A DNA stretch of 64,000 nucleotides from Xiphias gladius (Eukaryota; Chordata; Actinopteri; Istiophoriformes; Xiphiidae). The stretch is from the NCBI RefSeq assembly GCF_016859285.1, contig NC_053417.1, forward strand, positions 23,744,706-23,808,705, given 5' to 3'. Shown here in pieces: positions 1-12,358 of this stretch (the stretch's first letter is position 1; each line of letters starts with the position of its first letter). A program made the position numbers and the translations under genes. The notes under the pieces are model-generated. The model was not told the DNA's origin and did no database searches. It worked only from the letters and a program-made list of their open reading frames with translations.

Positions 1-859
1 TCATTTAATAATGACTTTTACAGAAGAAGGGGGAAAAAAAGCTCTCTGAGCCAGCTGGCTAACTGTTAGCCAGCTGGCTAAAGTAGTGTCCATTGCACCT
101 AAACTACTTTCTGGAACAATGCCACAATGCAGTGCTCTGCATTTTATAGATGTCAAAATTAACGTTGTGTGACTCAACAGCGTGAACAGATTGATGACGT
201 AAAAATTAAGATTATTAGCCTGTGTCCGAAATCTCAATTTACTGCCCACAATTGAGAAAGCTGGTGACTGTCGATTATATAAGGAGAAGTGAAAGAGTGA
301 ACGAGGGAGTAATTTCAGACACAATTCAGTAAAAAGATTTAACTAAAAGACGTATTTGCACCATACGTCTTTTAGTTAAAAAAAAAAGAACAACAATAAA
401 AAAACACCGTTGTGCCATCCACTCCTGTCATAACTGTCTTCAAACAAATTTCTCTTCCACGGAACAGTTTTTACTCCGACAAAGGCAGTTAAATGAAATT
501 GAATGGTGCAACACAGCTTCTATTTTGGACTCTCTCTGTCCCCTCAGAGATAAGCACTGTCAAGATGGCTTGCTTGCTTGCTACGGGCCAGCAGACAAAA
601 TTTAACTATCAAAGTTCACCAAAGCCCACTGCAAGTATCGAAATGAATTTATTTCGGCATTAAGTTTCACTTTTTTGAATGCTGGTGTGACCGAGCCTTA
701 AGATAAAAACTGGTCTGTGGTTTTGTTTTGTTTTTTTTGCCTGACTACCTAAAATACTGTTTATTTTCCTTCCTGTCATCAGATGTTTCTCATATTCAGT
801 GGTACCTTTAACCTGCAATAACCATTTTGTTGCCACTTGGGGGCAGAGGAAATGAGTTG
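1..859. other. Intergenic, no gene
   Basis: Positions 50-81 hold two AGCCAGCTGGCT palindromes. A stretch at 85-330 resembles 32260-32350 (ACTACTTTCTG, ACAATGC and CAGTGC blocks), suggesting an unclassified dispersed repeat. No coding potential beyond short chance frames. Confidence 0.5.
338..380. repeat. Perfect 18-bp hairpin
   Basis: TTTAACTAAAAGACGTAT (338-355) is followed by a 7-bp loop and its exact reverse complement (363-380). It is probably the tip of a foldback element. Confidence 0.8.
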
Positions 860-1420
860 TGAATACCACTTTGATCATCATCTTTTAAGTTGATATGGTG
901 GACCTGTTAGCAAATATTTGCTTATTTACACACCTGGTAGTTACAGAGCAACATTATCTTTCATTTGAAATCATGTTTCTGGCCACCTGATGAATGTACG
1001 TCGCATTCACTCTACTTTTAGCTCTGTTTTTGGTCTCTACCAACTCCTCAGGGAAATGTCTGGGGATTTAGTTGGTAAATGCTTCACTATGTTCACTGGG
1101 TAGTTGCTAACTGTGCTTGTGTTTGGTGCTGGAAAGATAAGTCTACAGTGAGTTTTTTTTATTTTTTTTACTGAAAACATCTACTTCAATTCATCTACGG
1201 CAATGACGCTATGAGAGCAGTGAGAGTGAAACAGAACAGTAAATTTACGGACCCGACAGCTAAAATAATGAGCTGAAACTTGCTATAAAGCTCTGTAGAG
1301 CAGAGCTGCAGATTCAGCTAATAATTCTCTGTAGTTTCATCACTACAAGCGGTAGCTTTCACACTGTCACATTGTTTTCACATTGTCATTTGACATATTG
1401 TTGGTGTAGAATATTGGTTA
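860..1420 (-). mobile_element. Dispersed repeat, copy 1 (CCACCATATCAACTTAAAAG family)
   Basis: Reading the minus strand, the order of blocks (GTAGAGACCAAAAACAGAGC, then GGCCAGAAACATGATTTCAA, then CCACCATATCAACTTAAAAG) matches the copies at 27655-27905 and 60345-60715. No coding capacity. Confidence 0.5.
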
Positions 1421-2985
1421 TAGCTGCTTTAAGGTCCCCTGGATCTTAACCGCACAGCCACCTGGTTAATCACTTTGCTTTTGTGTCTCTTTTTCAAGAA
1501 ATTGTTGTCAGCTTATATAGATAATAATGAAGGGAGTAGTTTGATGACTGTGTGAGGCTGCAGACTGAGACACTTGTCTGAATTGCTCAACACTGGCCGA
1601 CATGTGAAGTGCACGACCTGCTGCATGCCTTTGTCCCCTCTTTGAATGGACATGAAAGATAGAACTGGAGCAAGGGAGGCGAAGACCATGACAATTTGAG
1701 CAGTGACCTGGTTTTCACTGTAGTCATCATAAAACACAGAGCCAGCGTCCTGGGGACATGTAATAACATCAGGCCTTTGGTGTAATTCACTATCTCAGTG
1801 TGTGGCAATATAGCAAAACCCATTACATTTGCCTTGTAATTTGCTGTCGCCGCAGCGAGGGATTCAGGTGACTGCGACCCCCGTTAATGGAGTTCCAGTG
1901 ATAAGGACAGGTCTGTTTATTAGCCATACGCGGTCAAGCGTGGCAGGAACAGCTGAGCGCAGGCAGGTGTCGGGCCCTGCGAGGGCTCAGGCACCGCTGG
2001 CAGGCCTCGGCGCTCATTTCACGCATGTTATCGTCACACTAGCTAGGTTGAAAAAGGAGGTCGCTGGGTGCACAACAATATAACTGCTGAGTGATGAGGT
2101 TTCCTCAGAGTCACACTGGTGTGCACCACTCCTGGCAATTTGGTTTGTTTGTGGAAATCAATGAGTCATCAGCTGTTTTGTTTTTAGTCAAGCTGGAGGG
2201 GGATCTCTATAATGACACATCAGGATTTATTTTTTGTGTTTCGAAAGTCACTTAATTTCAAAGGAGCCACTGGAATATCCGGAATTTACACTGTTCCACA
2301 AAGCCAAAATGTAGCAAATGACAAGTGAACATTTCATTGGGACACAAAAATAAAAAGATCACATACTGCAAAGAAAGGTTATCTCTTCCAGCATGCGTGC
2401 TTGCAGACATTTACAGAGCCTTGAGGAGAAAATGAACTTCAAATTAAAATGTCTATTTGATGCATTATCCTAATAGGGACGGATGGGAAAAGAGAACTCT
2501 ATGGTGCACTCATCCTTCAGCCTGAGGGGACAGACTTGGGGAGTTGTCATTACCAACTTAGCCGATCAAGATGAGCCTGTTGGGAGGTGGATTCAGAGAG
2601 AATGTCTGCTGTTTTGACAGGTGTCTGTGCCGGTAAATTTATCAAGCCATCGCAGAATAAATTGAGCTATCTTTACATGGGAAATATGATTGATCCTGTT
2701 AAAAAATTACACAACTACACAATTTCTCCCTAGAGTTTGATTTTGAGTATTGGGTTGGGTATTGAGAGGATGTGTAGTTTTGAAGGTTGTAAACGATAAG
2801 TGCCCGATGATTACATCTTGAGGGGTAGGTTTTGTTCATTTCTGCTTCTTGTTACATTTAGTGTAATATCATCTGCAGTATCAGAGAAAACCCTTTTGCT
2901 CTTTACATCACGCAGGAGATTAGCAGCACAGAGGAAATGATAAACCTACTGCAGTATATGAGAAAGAATCGATAATGACTCATGT
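1421..2985. other. Intergenic, nothing recognised
   Basis: Mixed-composition DNA with a modest GC rise at 1840-2060. Open frames there are short, lack splice support and match nothing I know. Confidence 0.5.
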
Positions 2986-3346
2986 AGGGCTGCAACTAGT
3001 GATTATTTTCATTATTGATCAATCTGCAAATGTTTTCTCAATTAATCAGCCAAAAAAGATATTTTTTCATAGTCACAATTTCCTTAGGCCCAAGTTGATG
3101 CCTTCAAATGTCTTTATTTTTGTGACCAACAGTCCAAAATCTAAAGATAATCAGTTTTTTTATCACGTAAGATAAAGAAAAGCAACAAATTTTCGCAACT
3201 GAGATGCTGGAACAAGGGAATTTTTTGGCATTTTTGTATGAAAAATGACAAAAAATGACATGATAATGAATTGATTATTAAAATGGTTGCAGATGAATTT
3301 TCTGTCGGTTGACTAATCGGTTTATCAACTAATCATTCCAGCTCTA
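2986..3346 (+). mobile_element. Dispersed repeat with GGGCTGCAACTA ends
   Basis: This nearly full copy starts AGGGCTGCAACTAGTGATTA, contains the CCAACAGTCCAAAATCTAAA and GAAAAATGACAAAAAATGAC blocks, and ends CAACTAATCATTCCAGCTCT. The two ends are inverted relative to each other. It has no coding capacity. Confidence 0.6.
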
Positions 3347-5429
3347 GACTTAAGATTCAGATTGTCCCTGCACTTTTCAGTCTGTGCATCATAGCTGTTA
3401 TCGATGGGCCAGACAGCAGACGGGCAGGCAGCCTTTATGTAGCCTATATAAAGTGTGACCCAGGAGCCAGGGCTTTCTGTAAGTGTGCCAACGTGGACGT
3501 GCTTCCAGCAATAGTCATGGTTCTGCCAGCTGCATCATCTGTGCCTGCACAAAAGCATGCCCTTTGAAAGGCGCTCAACACACACAAAAGCAGTGATGCG
3601 TGGTGCACATGCATCAGTGTGCAAACGTGCATGCTCACATTACTCTTTATTCAACTTCTGATACCCAATAAAACTGCTTGTTGCAATGATGAAATGGATC
3701 AAGTTCAAAATTTGGAAATTAAATTCTCTGGAGTGGGATTTACTATTCCGTGTTTAATTTTTTTTTTTTTTTCTCTTGGTAAATCTTCACTATATTTAGA
3801 TGTAAATCTTGCACAAATATTCAAAGGAACCAACATACCGAGGCCGGCATAAAAAGATTTGAGGTGAAATCTAAATACGTGGTGGCAGATTGAAGTAGAA
3901 GCAACAGAGCTCCTCTGTCCTCTAGCAAAAGACTCGCTATGAGTCATACCAAGTGCACACATCACTATAGAGACACTCAATTATGATTCAAATCTCCATA
4001 ACGGGGCAATAAAGCCATTTGTCATGTGACCATCTGCAGTGCATCTCCTCTGATTCTGCCTGAATGTAGTTAGCCCCCTGCCCCTGTGGATTTATTAGTG
4101 CCAGTCTAAAACTGTAATCACCACAGGATCAGTGCTGTGCCGATAGATTAATTTCATTTTCTGTGAATTTCGTAGCCTCCTGAAAATCTCTGGGAGCTCG
4201 GAAACAAAGACGTGCCCTGGAGCCGTCTTTGTTTTACTTTTTCTCTTCAGATTTAAAACAATGTGTGAAGGGAGAGAGCAACACCAGTTTAGTTCCAGCA
4301 CCGTAATTATCGCCTGCTTTCGTCTCCCAGGATTGTTCATGGACAAGGGCCTCATAACAGGTGACAGAATGCCTGCCAGCCACCCCCAGTTCCCCGCCCC
4401 TACCCCAGAATGGTGACTATTATAAACCAAAAACGTATGCTCTCAATATATATGCAAATGATGCTTGGTCCCAAGGTGAAGTTCGCAGAGCAGCAACGCT
4501 GCTTGCCTCTGTTTTGCTCATTTGCAAAAATGTTGAGAGTAACAAAGACCACAGGAAATTGAAAAATTGTTACTAAGTATTAGAAAAAGCAATCATTTTC
4601 CCCAGGCAGCCTAATCCTGTGGAAATTGATCTCACCTCTCTCCCTGACATGCACTGGTAGGAAAAACACATAACAGGAAAATGCCTGTGTCAGTGTTACT
4701 TGGTGGAAAATTTGTTTAGTCTTGGATTTCTTCTGTTTTGTTTTTTTTCATGTAACCACACCGTCCTGTGTTGTCAGGCGCCGGTCTTCTCTGTTTGTCC
4801 CCTTGGCTGCAAACAGGTGTGGTGAATCCTCAAAAAGGAAATTAGTAACTGGTGTGTAATTGTTTTCTTGTCTTGCTGCTGTTGCCTCGGCTGCACACAA
4901 CACTGAGTGATCGTCCTGCAGGGCTGCTCCCTCCATGCTACGTGCATGCAGATCTGTCCATTTGTTGTGTAATTTTAAACAGGCTGATAACATCTCACTA
5001 ATGCGTTTGCTCTTCCTTTGCGTGGAAGTACAAATTGGAAACGACAGTCTATTACCCACTGCTCTGACCTTCGTGATGGAACATAATGTGAAAAGACCTA
5101 CAATGCCTTTATTTGAAGGAGGGGGGGAGGGCGAGGACAGAGTGGTGATTAATTAACCCAATTAATTTAGACTAAGATTATCTGAACAATTATTTCTCGA
5201 TAAATCAGAACAAGGTGTGATGATGACTATTGTAGTTAAGGTTTAATTACAGCATTAGGAATTCTAAGCACTTTGCTGGGAACGCACTGGAACGCTTCTG
5301 TAGAATATCTTTGGCCGTGAATGAAATTATTATAACTTCCGTTTAAAATAGAAAATAACATTTGGGAAACAATAGAACCACGAGGAAGAAAACCCCCTTC
5401 CACGGCAAACTCATTCTAAGTTACAGGAA
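3347..5429. other. Intergenic, unique-looking DNA
   Basis: No repeat family or exon was recognised apart from the SOX-like dyad at 4202-4234. Absence of repeats makes conserved non-coding sequence plausible. Confidence 0.45.
4202..4234. promoter_or_regulatory. SOX-like inverted dyad
   Basis: AAACAAAGACG (4202-4212) and CGTCTTTGTTT (4224-4234) are exact inverted copies 11 bp apart. Each contains the AACAAAG core recognised by SOX factors. The surrounding 4.1-4.6 kb is unique-looking DNA without repeats. Confidence 0.35.
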
Positions 5430-5890
5430 AAGGTTGGCATTTTGGGAAAATATGCTTCTATGCTTTTTTGCCGAGAGTTACGTGAGAAGAGCGATGCCAC
5501 TCTCATGCCTGTGAGCTAAGCTACCGCCAGCGGCTGGCTAATTTAGCCCAGCACGAGCACTGGAAACGTGGAAACAGCTAGCCTGGCTATGTCCAGGGGT
5601 AACAAAATCCCTCTCGGAAAGGGTCATGTACCACACATTTCTTTGTTGGGACCGGTAACTTCCTGGAGTTTCCAACTGGTTCAGGCCAAAAAAGTAGACT
5701 GGCACTGAACACAGTGTTAAACAGGGAATTGTCATTTTTACACTTGAAAAAACAACACAACATGTCAATTTGTGAGCTTTAGAGGCAGTGGTAGGAGGAA
5801 TACTTTTTTTTTTTTTTTGTTACTGTTGGACAGGACCAGGCTAGCTGTTTCCCCCTGTTTCCAGTCTTCATGCTAAGCTAAGTTAGCCAG

Positions 5891-6162
5891 CAGCGCTGGG
5901 CAAGTTACCTGAAAAATGTAATTAATCACTCATTACATATTGATTCATTGAAAAATAATTACGTTTATAATTACTCAACAGCAAAATGAAATAGTAATAT
6001 TACTCATTACATTACTTTCATTGTAATTACTTACTTTTTACTATTTTTCACAGTCAGGCTACACTTTGGAGGTTTTTACTGACCACTGACAGCTAACTTA
6101 ACGTTAGCCTCAAGGACTGCACACAGCACCCCAGAAGTCAGGGTCTCAGTGACGCTGTGGGG

Positions 6163-6220
<58 letters not shown>

Positions 6221-6525
6221 CCAACTCTGAACAAAACCAGGTCATTCATGAATGTAGGCTTTCCAGTTGCTAATGTTAACATGTAAGACAGCTCTGGAGT
6301 TGCGGACAATGCATTCCTCCTCTTTTGGCAGAGGCAAACTGCCTCCCACCACCTCCAAACATCAACCCTGCACCTTACTCCCAGTAAGACAGCGAAAAGC
6401 TAACCCCGCAGCTGTGCGCTACTGGGATTAGTAAATGTAATGGAATTACTGAATTTCAGATTGTAATCCTTTACACTACTGAAAACAGTAATCCCATCAC
6501 TGTAATGTGTTGCTGACCAACTCTA
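5891..6525. mobile_element. Nested hAT-like element
   Basis: It starts CAGCGCTGGGCAAGTTACCT and ends TGCTGACCAACTCTA, close to inverted copies. It is flanked by TTAGCCAG (5883-5890) and TTAGCGAG (6526-6533), an 8-bp duplication with one change. Its interior has repeated TTACTCATTACATTAC-like motifs and the (CA)n tract at 6165-6217. Removing it restores the outer repeat. Confidence 0.65.
6165..6217 (+). repeat. (CA)n microsatellite
   Basis: About 26 perfect CA units, inside the nested element. Confidence 0.95.
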
Positions 6526-6660
6526 TTAGCGAGCTGCTGGTCGCGGCCTCATATTTACTGCACAGACCAGTGAGCGGTATCGACCTTCTCATCTAACTCT
6601 TGGCAAGAAAAGCAAAAAAAAAAAAAAAAAAAGCATTTTTCCCAAAATGTCAAACAATTC

Positions 6661-9075
6661 CTTTAAGACCAAGTGTTTAAAACTCTAACCCACATCCCGA
6701 TCAGGCATTATCTTAGTCTTGAAAGCTGACACATTTGTTCTTAGTGGCTGACATGCGAGCTCCTCTCTGAGCATCATAGTGGATAGCTTGTGGAGATTTC
6801 ATATGGTTTATTGCTCCCACTTTCACTGAGGTTATTTATTGAACTGCCATCATGGCCCCTGCTCCGCACAGCCACCCAACGCCTCTGTGCCCCTCAGTGT
6901 GTTGGAGGAATTTATGCCACATGAACAGCATACTGAGCTGGAGTTTAAGTGTTATTAAGAAGCATCACTCACGCATAGGATACTATTTACAGTAATACAT
7001 TCGCACATGCTGTGACTTCCTATGATGGCTCTTGAAGGAAAAATGATGATAGATTGTGTGCAGGGTGTGAGGCTGTAAGAGCGAGCAGGAGGGGAAAGTA
7101 GGTTTCAAGTATTCCACAGGCTAAATGAAGAACAAACATGCACCATACAAGACAGTGAAGGAGAAAAGATTATCATCTGGAGATGAAAGGTAGAGAGAGA
7201 GGGGGAGAGAGATTCATTCTCTGCCACACAGCTGTCTTATTTGCAAGGTGTTGAGAAACCATTTTTTTCCCCTCCAAGAGGATGAAAAGATTCTTCAGAA
7301 GCCAAAAGGGTCTGCTATCATTTTTGGGCAGCTTGAGCGGTAGAGATGTTATTAGCATAAATTATCTCCCTCACCAAAGAGATAGGAACATGCTAGCTCC
7401 TTTCTGCTTTTCACACTTAATTGCCCTATTTACTGAACAGTTGCCCATGGACAACAAATGCACACACGCTCCGAGATGCATACAGGACAACAGGCAGACA
7501 CAAGCCAAATAGGGCATGAGTGATACACTGAACTATCTGCCAAACAGCATTAGATACAGTACGTCTGGGGAGGCTGTTAAGGTCCATTCAGACTTTGTGT
7601 TAGACTGGGAATCCACAGTAAAATGTTAAATATTGCCTTCCTGACCCTATTCATTGAGCCACATCTTATCAGTGTCTGTGTAAAAAGATGTTTAAAAAAG
7701 GATTTTGTATCAAATGCGGGCATGAAGGCCACCAGACAGCATCTTCACGGTGACAAAATAAATAAGGCATTTGTAGTGAAACAAATACTTGTTGCATCTT
7801 AGACGAAATCATATACGTATTTTAAGCTTTTTAATCATCGCCAGCTCTTGTCTCTCTGAAGAGCACAACAGCCTCGTACTGTAGCAGCTCAAAAAAGCCC
7901 CATGAAGTGACCCAGTAAGCAAGAGTGAGGTGAATTATAGATGGCTATGCCTAATGGACTCTTAGCTTCTCTTCACCTCGCCCAACAAGCTCAGAGTGTC
8001 TTTATATAAGCAGTGCCTATTATGAGACGTTAAATCATATTTTCTGTTTAGTTAATCTTTTTTTTTTTTTTTTTTTTGTCAGAATTTGCCAGGTGTCTGA
8101 ATAAGCTGGAAGCTAAACGATTAAACAGACTTCACGTGTCTGTAAATAGAGATAATAACTTCTGTAGCTGGGGAAACTGTCTCTTGTGGAACAGTGCGAA
8201 GGAACAAATCAACCAGATTGACTTCGCTCATGCGGCCGGCCAGGTCGTCTCCATTAACCCTGGAGGGCCGTACAGGAGGATGTTAATGAGGCTGAGTGTA
8301 TCACACCCTCACCCACCTCCCATCTGACCAGAGCGAAGCCCCCCACTCCGGCAAAGCAGAGCAAAAACCCATTCCTCCAGCCTGAGGGGGGTCAGTCGCT
8401 ATGGTAACGTCCTGAGGCAGTGACCACATGTCATGAGGGAGTCTGGGGGGGGGGCCATAAGTGGACCGGAGCTCCGGCATGAGGAGGCGGAGGAGGAGGA
8501 TGTGGAAACCATTGGCAGTGGGTTTCCTGCTGCTGGATACTGGTAACCTGAAACGTGTCTCAATCACAGCATGTTGCCTTTTGTTTGTCACAATTCACCT
8601 CTAACCTGTGGCTAACCTGTTGCACCCGGGCCTTGAGTTAGCTTTAGAGCTCATATGTGATGGGACGGTGCAATGATTCATTTGCAAATTACGTGAAGAC
8701 TAGGCACAAAAACAGCCTGGGCCCAGAATATTTTTATGTGAAGTTACCGTGAACACGCTGGTTGACGTCTTTTCCCAGTTACAGGTGGCTTCCTCCATCA
8801 TGTCAAGTTTCTATCAGCGAGGGCTCAGCTGGGGGAGCTGACATCAATGTAACAGTGTTTTGTTTTTTTCCCCAAATATGAGCAGATAAATAAATAATTA
8901 ACATAAAACTCATTGCGAGTCAGAAAAACAGAAACCTTTTGTTAGTGTTTAATTACAATTTGGTTCAATCAGTTATGTGGACAGCAGAGTTTTGGGGGGG
9001 AAAAAAAACAGTAACACAACATGATCATATTGTCACAACACGATACACTTGAAAGACGATTGATGATTGAATTTA
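6661..9075. other. Intergenic, nothing recognised
   Basis: A T run lies at 8059-8078, and a moderately GC-rich, repeat-free stretch at 8160-8640. Frames across it are short and unsupported. Confidence 0.5.
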
Positions 9076-9431
9076 GAGCTGCAACTAGTCTGATAACTGC
9101 GTAATTGTTTCAGTCATTTCTCATGCAAAAACAGTGAGAAAAATGCCAAATATTTCCTGGTTCCAGTGTCTCAAATGTGAGAACTTGCTGCTTCTTTTGT
9201 GTCGTATATTATTTGAAGATGAATATCTTCGGGCTTTGGACTTTTTGGTTGAATAAAACAAGACATCTGAATACTTCATCTATGGCTCTGAGAAGTTGTG
9301 ATGGGTATTTTTTCACGATTTTTTTTTTTTTTTTTTTTTTTACAAATTTCATAGGCTAAACAATCTGTGAGTTATTTTATAAAATAATCAGCAGCTCATT
9401 CGGTAATGGAAATAATTATTAGTTGCAGCCT
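9076..9431 (-). mobile_element. Dispersed repeat with GGGCTGCAACTA ends
   Basis: An inverted copy, starting GAGCTGCAACTAGTCTGATA and ending TTATTAGTTGCAGCC. It carries the same core (TCTTCGGGCTTTGGACTTTT, ACAAGACATCTGAATAC) as the other copies and a long internal T run. Confidence 0.6.
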
Positions 9432-11962
9432 TAACTGAATTTCTTCCCAGCCCTGCTATCACCAACTAGGTGTCTACTCAAAACTCCTTGGACTTGCCAT
9501 ATTGATGCGAGCCTGCCGTGTTTATACTTTAAAGAAGTAAACAGGCTGAGCTCCATTGCAAAGTCCAAAGAGCAGAGGAATGAAAGCTCCTGTCGGAGGT
9601 GAACTGTAGTTCAGGAGGATACAGACAGCAGGTTTGAAAAGATTCTGAAGGTGTTCATTATCAGTCCAGGAAGGTTCATTGCTCATTTAACTTCCCTGCT
9701 CCATGGGATAAAAGTCTGAAGAATAATTAAGCAGTTACGATCTTTGCAAAAACCCAAACATATCGACACAAGAAGCTGCAGTTGATGGTAACTTAAAGAA
9801 AACAGGTGCAATCAGACAATTAAAGAGGTGGATTTTATGATTTTCTGTGAAACATTGCAGAGGAACGCCTATTAAAAAAGATGTTATGCCACAAAATCAA
9901 GAACAAAAACCTTCACCACAGCTGATTATTTTAGGCAGTGATTCTTCCACTGACCTTCCTCGTCCTTGCCTCTACACTATAAGCTTGGCTTAGTGACAGC
10001 GGCCTGAACTTGTCCTGTAATGTACACTTACATACGTGTGATAAATCCTGACCGCGCTGATTTAACACCGTCCCCCCTAGAAACCTGTCGCGTCCGAGCT
10101 GCAGGGTCGCTGTCAGTGGCTGGGATGATTTAGAGCGAGCCGGGTGAGGGGGCACCCCTAAACGTTTGGATAAATCTATAGCACCTCTAACCACATTTAC
10201 AATTTTAGGAGCCCGATCAACATGGAAAGTGCAAAATATACGAAATCAGTCAATAGTTGAGCATTTTATCTCAAGGTTGAATGACCTTCACAAGATTTCC
10301 AGGGGAATCTACAAGTGCTCTTACAAATTTTCAACATTTCTCATTGTAAAGAGTCTGCTTTAAAGTTGGACATGACTTCTTCTAATGTAACGGACTAAAA
10401 AAATTGAATTATCGTAAATGTCCAAGATGTAATCACTTCAAATATCTTAACAGAACTCCTACTTATTGTACAGGCTCACAGAAACTAGCAGGAAATGAAT
10501 CCCCAAAAATTCTGATAATCAACCACTCGTTTAAGACAATTACCAGGCAAAGTGAGGATTTGTCATTTTTGTCGGTTTTATTTGCCTGAAAATGAAATAT
10601 CCTCGCATTTTGAACTGTTGGATGCATCAAAAGAGCAATTTAAATATGTCACCTTGGGTTTCTGGGAAATTGTAATGGCCATTTTTCACTATTTTCTAAC
10701 ATTTTATAGACTAAAAAATCAATACAATAAACAATAACTGACTAACAGTAAGAATTACCACGTACTAAAAAGAGGATAATCTGAAAAGTAATCTACCACT
10801 TCATTTTCCTCCTGCAATACTATGCTTTTCCAGTCATGTTGACTTTGCCATCACCACTGCTACTGCTCAAAGACACAACAGCCATAGGGACAGAAAAGCC
10901 ACAAAATAGAAGCGAATAGACACGTTGATCTGTTCTACTGTATTATGTGTGATATAGCAGAAATAAAAGCGGTAGCTGTTAATTTTATTGTTTTAATGCT
11001 GTAAGATATTAATTAATCAAACCACTAATATGACGCAGTTGATGATAAATCGAACAGGTGCATCATTTCTGTTTCACCTGAAAACTTGTTGCTTTTAGCA
11101 AGCTACCACGAGATCATTTTTTCTGCATAAATATTTAACTTTCATTTATTCTAATAGGGGAACAACAACTGTTGAGCTGTAATGACAAATACAATGTATA
11201 ATGTAGCATAAAATTCACAGAGTGAGCTAATGAATCCACACAAATACAAACCAACTCAGAGATATCTGGCCAATTTAGCAAGCACGGATCTAATTCTAGA
11301 TTTCACCCTAATCAAAAAAGATGTAATTAATTAATCAGATAATTCACTGCCACGCATGGCAGGACACACATCTGTGCACTGGTAATGGGGAGAGTGAGAC
11401 GCGCTGAGCAGTGCAGTACCGCTACTTCCCCGGCAGCCCTCTCGTCTACAGTGCTGGTATCCTGTGCAGCTTTAAAAATAAAGGTCCAGCAACCCCGGAC
11501 GCTCAGCCAACCTCTCCTGTACTGTACGCGTGCCCCCCGCATGTGAGTGAGGTGCAGTGTGTCGAAGGGACGGAAAGATCTGGAGCTGTTTGAGGTAACA
11601 GAGACGACATGAGGGAGGCAGCGCCTGTACAAGGCAAACATAAACTGTGCCACTTCATCTGAAAACAATGGGGGACAGGACACTGAGTGTGCTCTCAACC
11701 ACATCTCCATTGTCTGCCCTCCTCTTTTACTCCTCCTCCGAGCATGGAGCATAAGCGGGGTGAAAGAGGGAGGGGAGGGGAGCAGAGGGGGTGAGCAGCA
11801 GTGGGGGCAGTGGGGGTCTGGCTGTGTTCTTTCTCCTCTGTCTGTGTGCGAATGCACAGACGGTTCAGTAGTAATTTGATGTGTGTCCCCGGGGACATTT
11901 GATGGATTAAAGCTAAGCAGCTCCATTTCGCAGCACCACCTGATCTTCCACTGCCTGTGCCC
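9432..11962. other. Intergenic, upstream of scrt2
   Basis: Mostly AT-rich; it contains the truncated repeat at 10540-10745. From about 11340 the DNA becomes GC-richer towards the scrt2 promoter. The 243-residue minus-strand frame over 11327-12058 is low-complexity (Arg/Glu, Ser/Pro) and antisense to the promoter, so not a gene. Confidence 0.5.
10540..10745 (-). mobile_element. Truncated dispersed repeat of the GGGCTGCAACTA family
   Basis: It retains only the half with GTCACCTTGGGTTTCTGGGA and CATTTTTCACTATTTTCTAA. Ends are decayed. The DNA just before it (10400-10540) is unrecognised. Confidence 0.45.
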
Positions 11963-11970
11963 CATATAAA
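11963..11970 (+). promoter_or_regulatory. Candidate TATA box of scrt2
   Basis: CATATAAA lies about 390 bp before the scrt2 start codon and is followed by a CT-rich stretch (12005-12060) that would fall in the 5' untranslated region. This is the only good TATA match in the 500 bp before the gene. The transcription start itself is not visible, so this is an inference from position. Confidence 0.35.
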
Positions 11971-12358
11971 GGCTGGCGTGATTGCTGATCTCAGCTAGTC
12001 TGACAGTCTCTCTCTCTCCCTCCTCTCTCTGTCTGTCTCCATCTCTTCTCTTCCTCACTGGTCCCTTAAGCCTGCTGCATCACAGGAGCTATCCAGTGCT
12101 GAACAGGATCGCTTTTATTTTTTATTTTTTTATTTTTCTCGGGGAAGCTGGGGGAGCCAGAGAGTATCACACAGCATTGCCGTCAGCCTTGTTCTCCACT
12201 GGTTTCCATTTTCTTTCTTATCTTATGTTTTTGGCAGTTGTCTTCACATTAACCGCAAGGATTACCGTCAAGCAAGCTTCTGCTCGTTTGCTTCCTCAGT
12301 GGGTCTTTTATTTTCTCTCATGCGTTTTTCTCAGCTCTGTGTTTTTATCCATTGAAAC

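Larger units (their letters stand above)
5430..6660. mobile_element. Dispersed repeat with long inverted ends, interrupted by a second element
   Basis: The left end (GGCATTTTGGGAAAATATGC, then GCCGAGAGTTACGTGAGAAG) is mirrored at the right end (CTCATCTAACTCTTGGCAAG, then CATTTTTCCCAAAATGTC). The middle contains GTTTCCCCCTGTTTCCAG and ATGCTAAGCTAAGTTAGC. I recognise this as a common teleost repeat. It is split at 5891-6525 by a different insertion. Confidence 0.6.

Noticed and set aside
11327..12058. 243-residue minus-strand open frame
   Set aside because: Low-complexity composition, antisense to the scrt2 promoter and leader, no recognised domain; the CT/GA-rich DNA explains the open frame.
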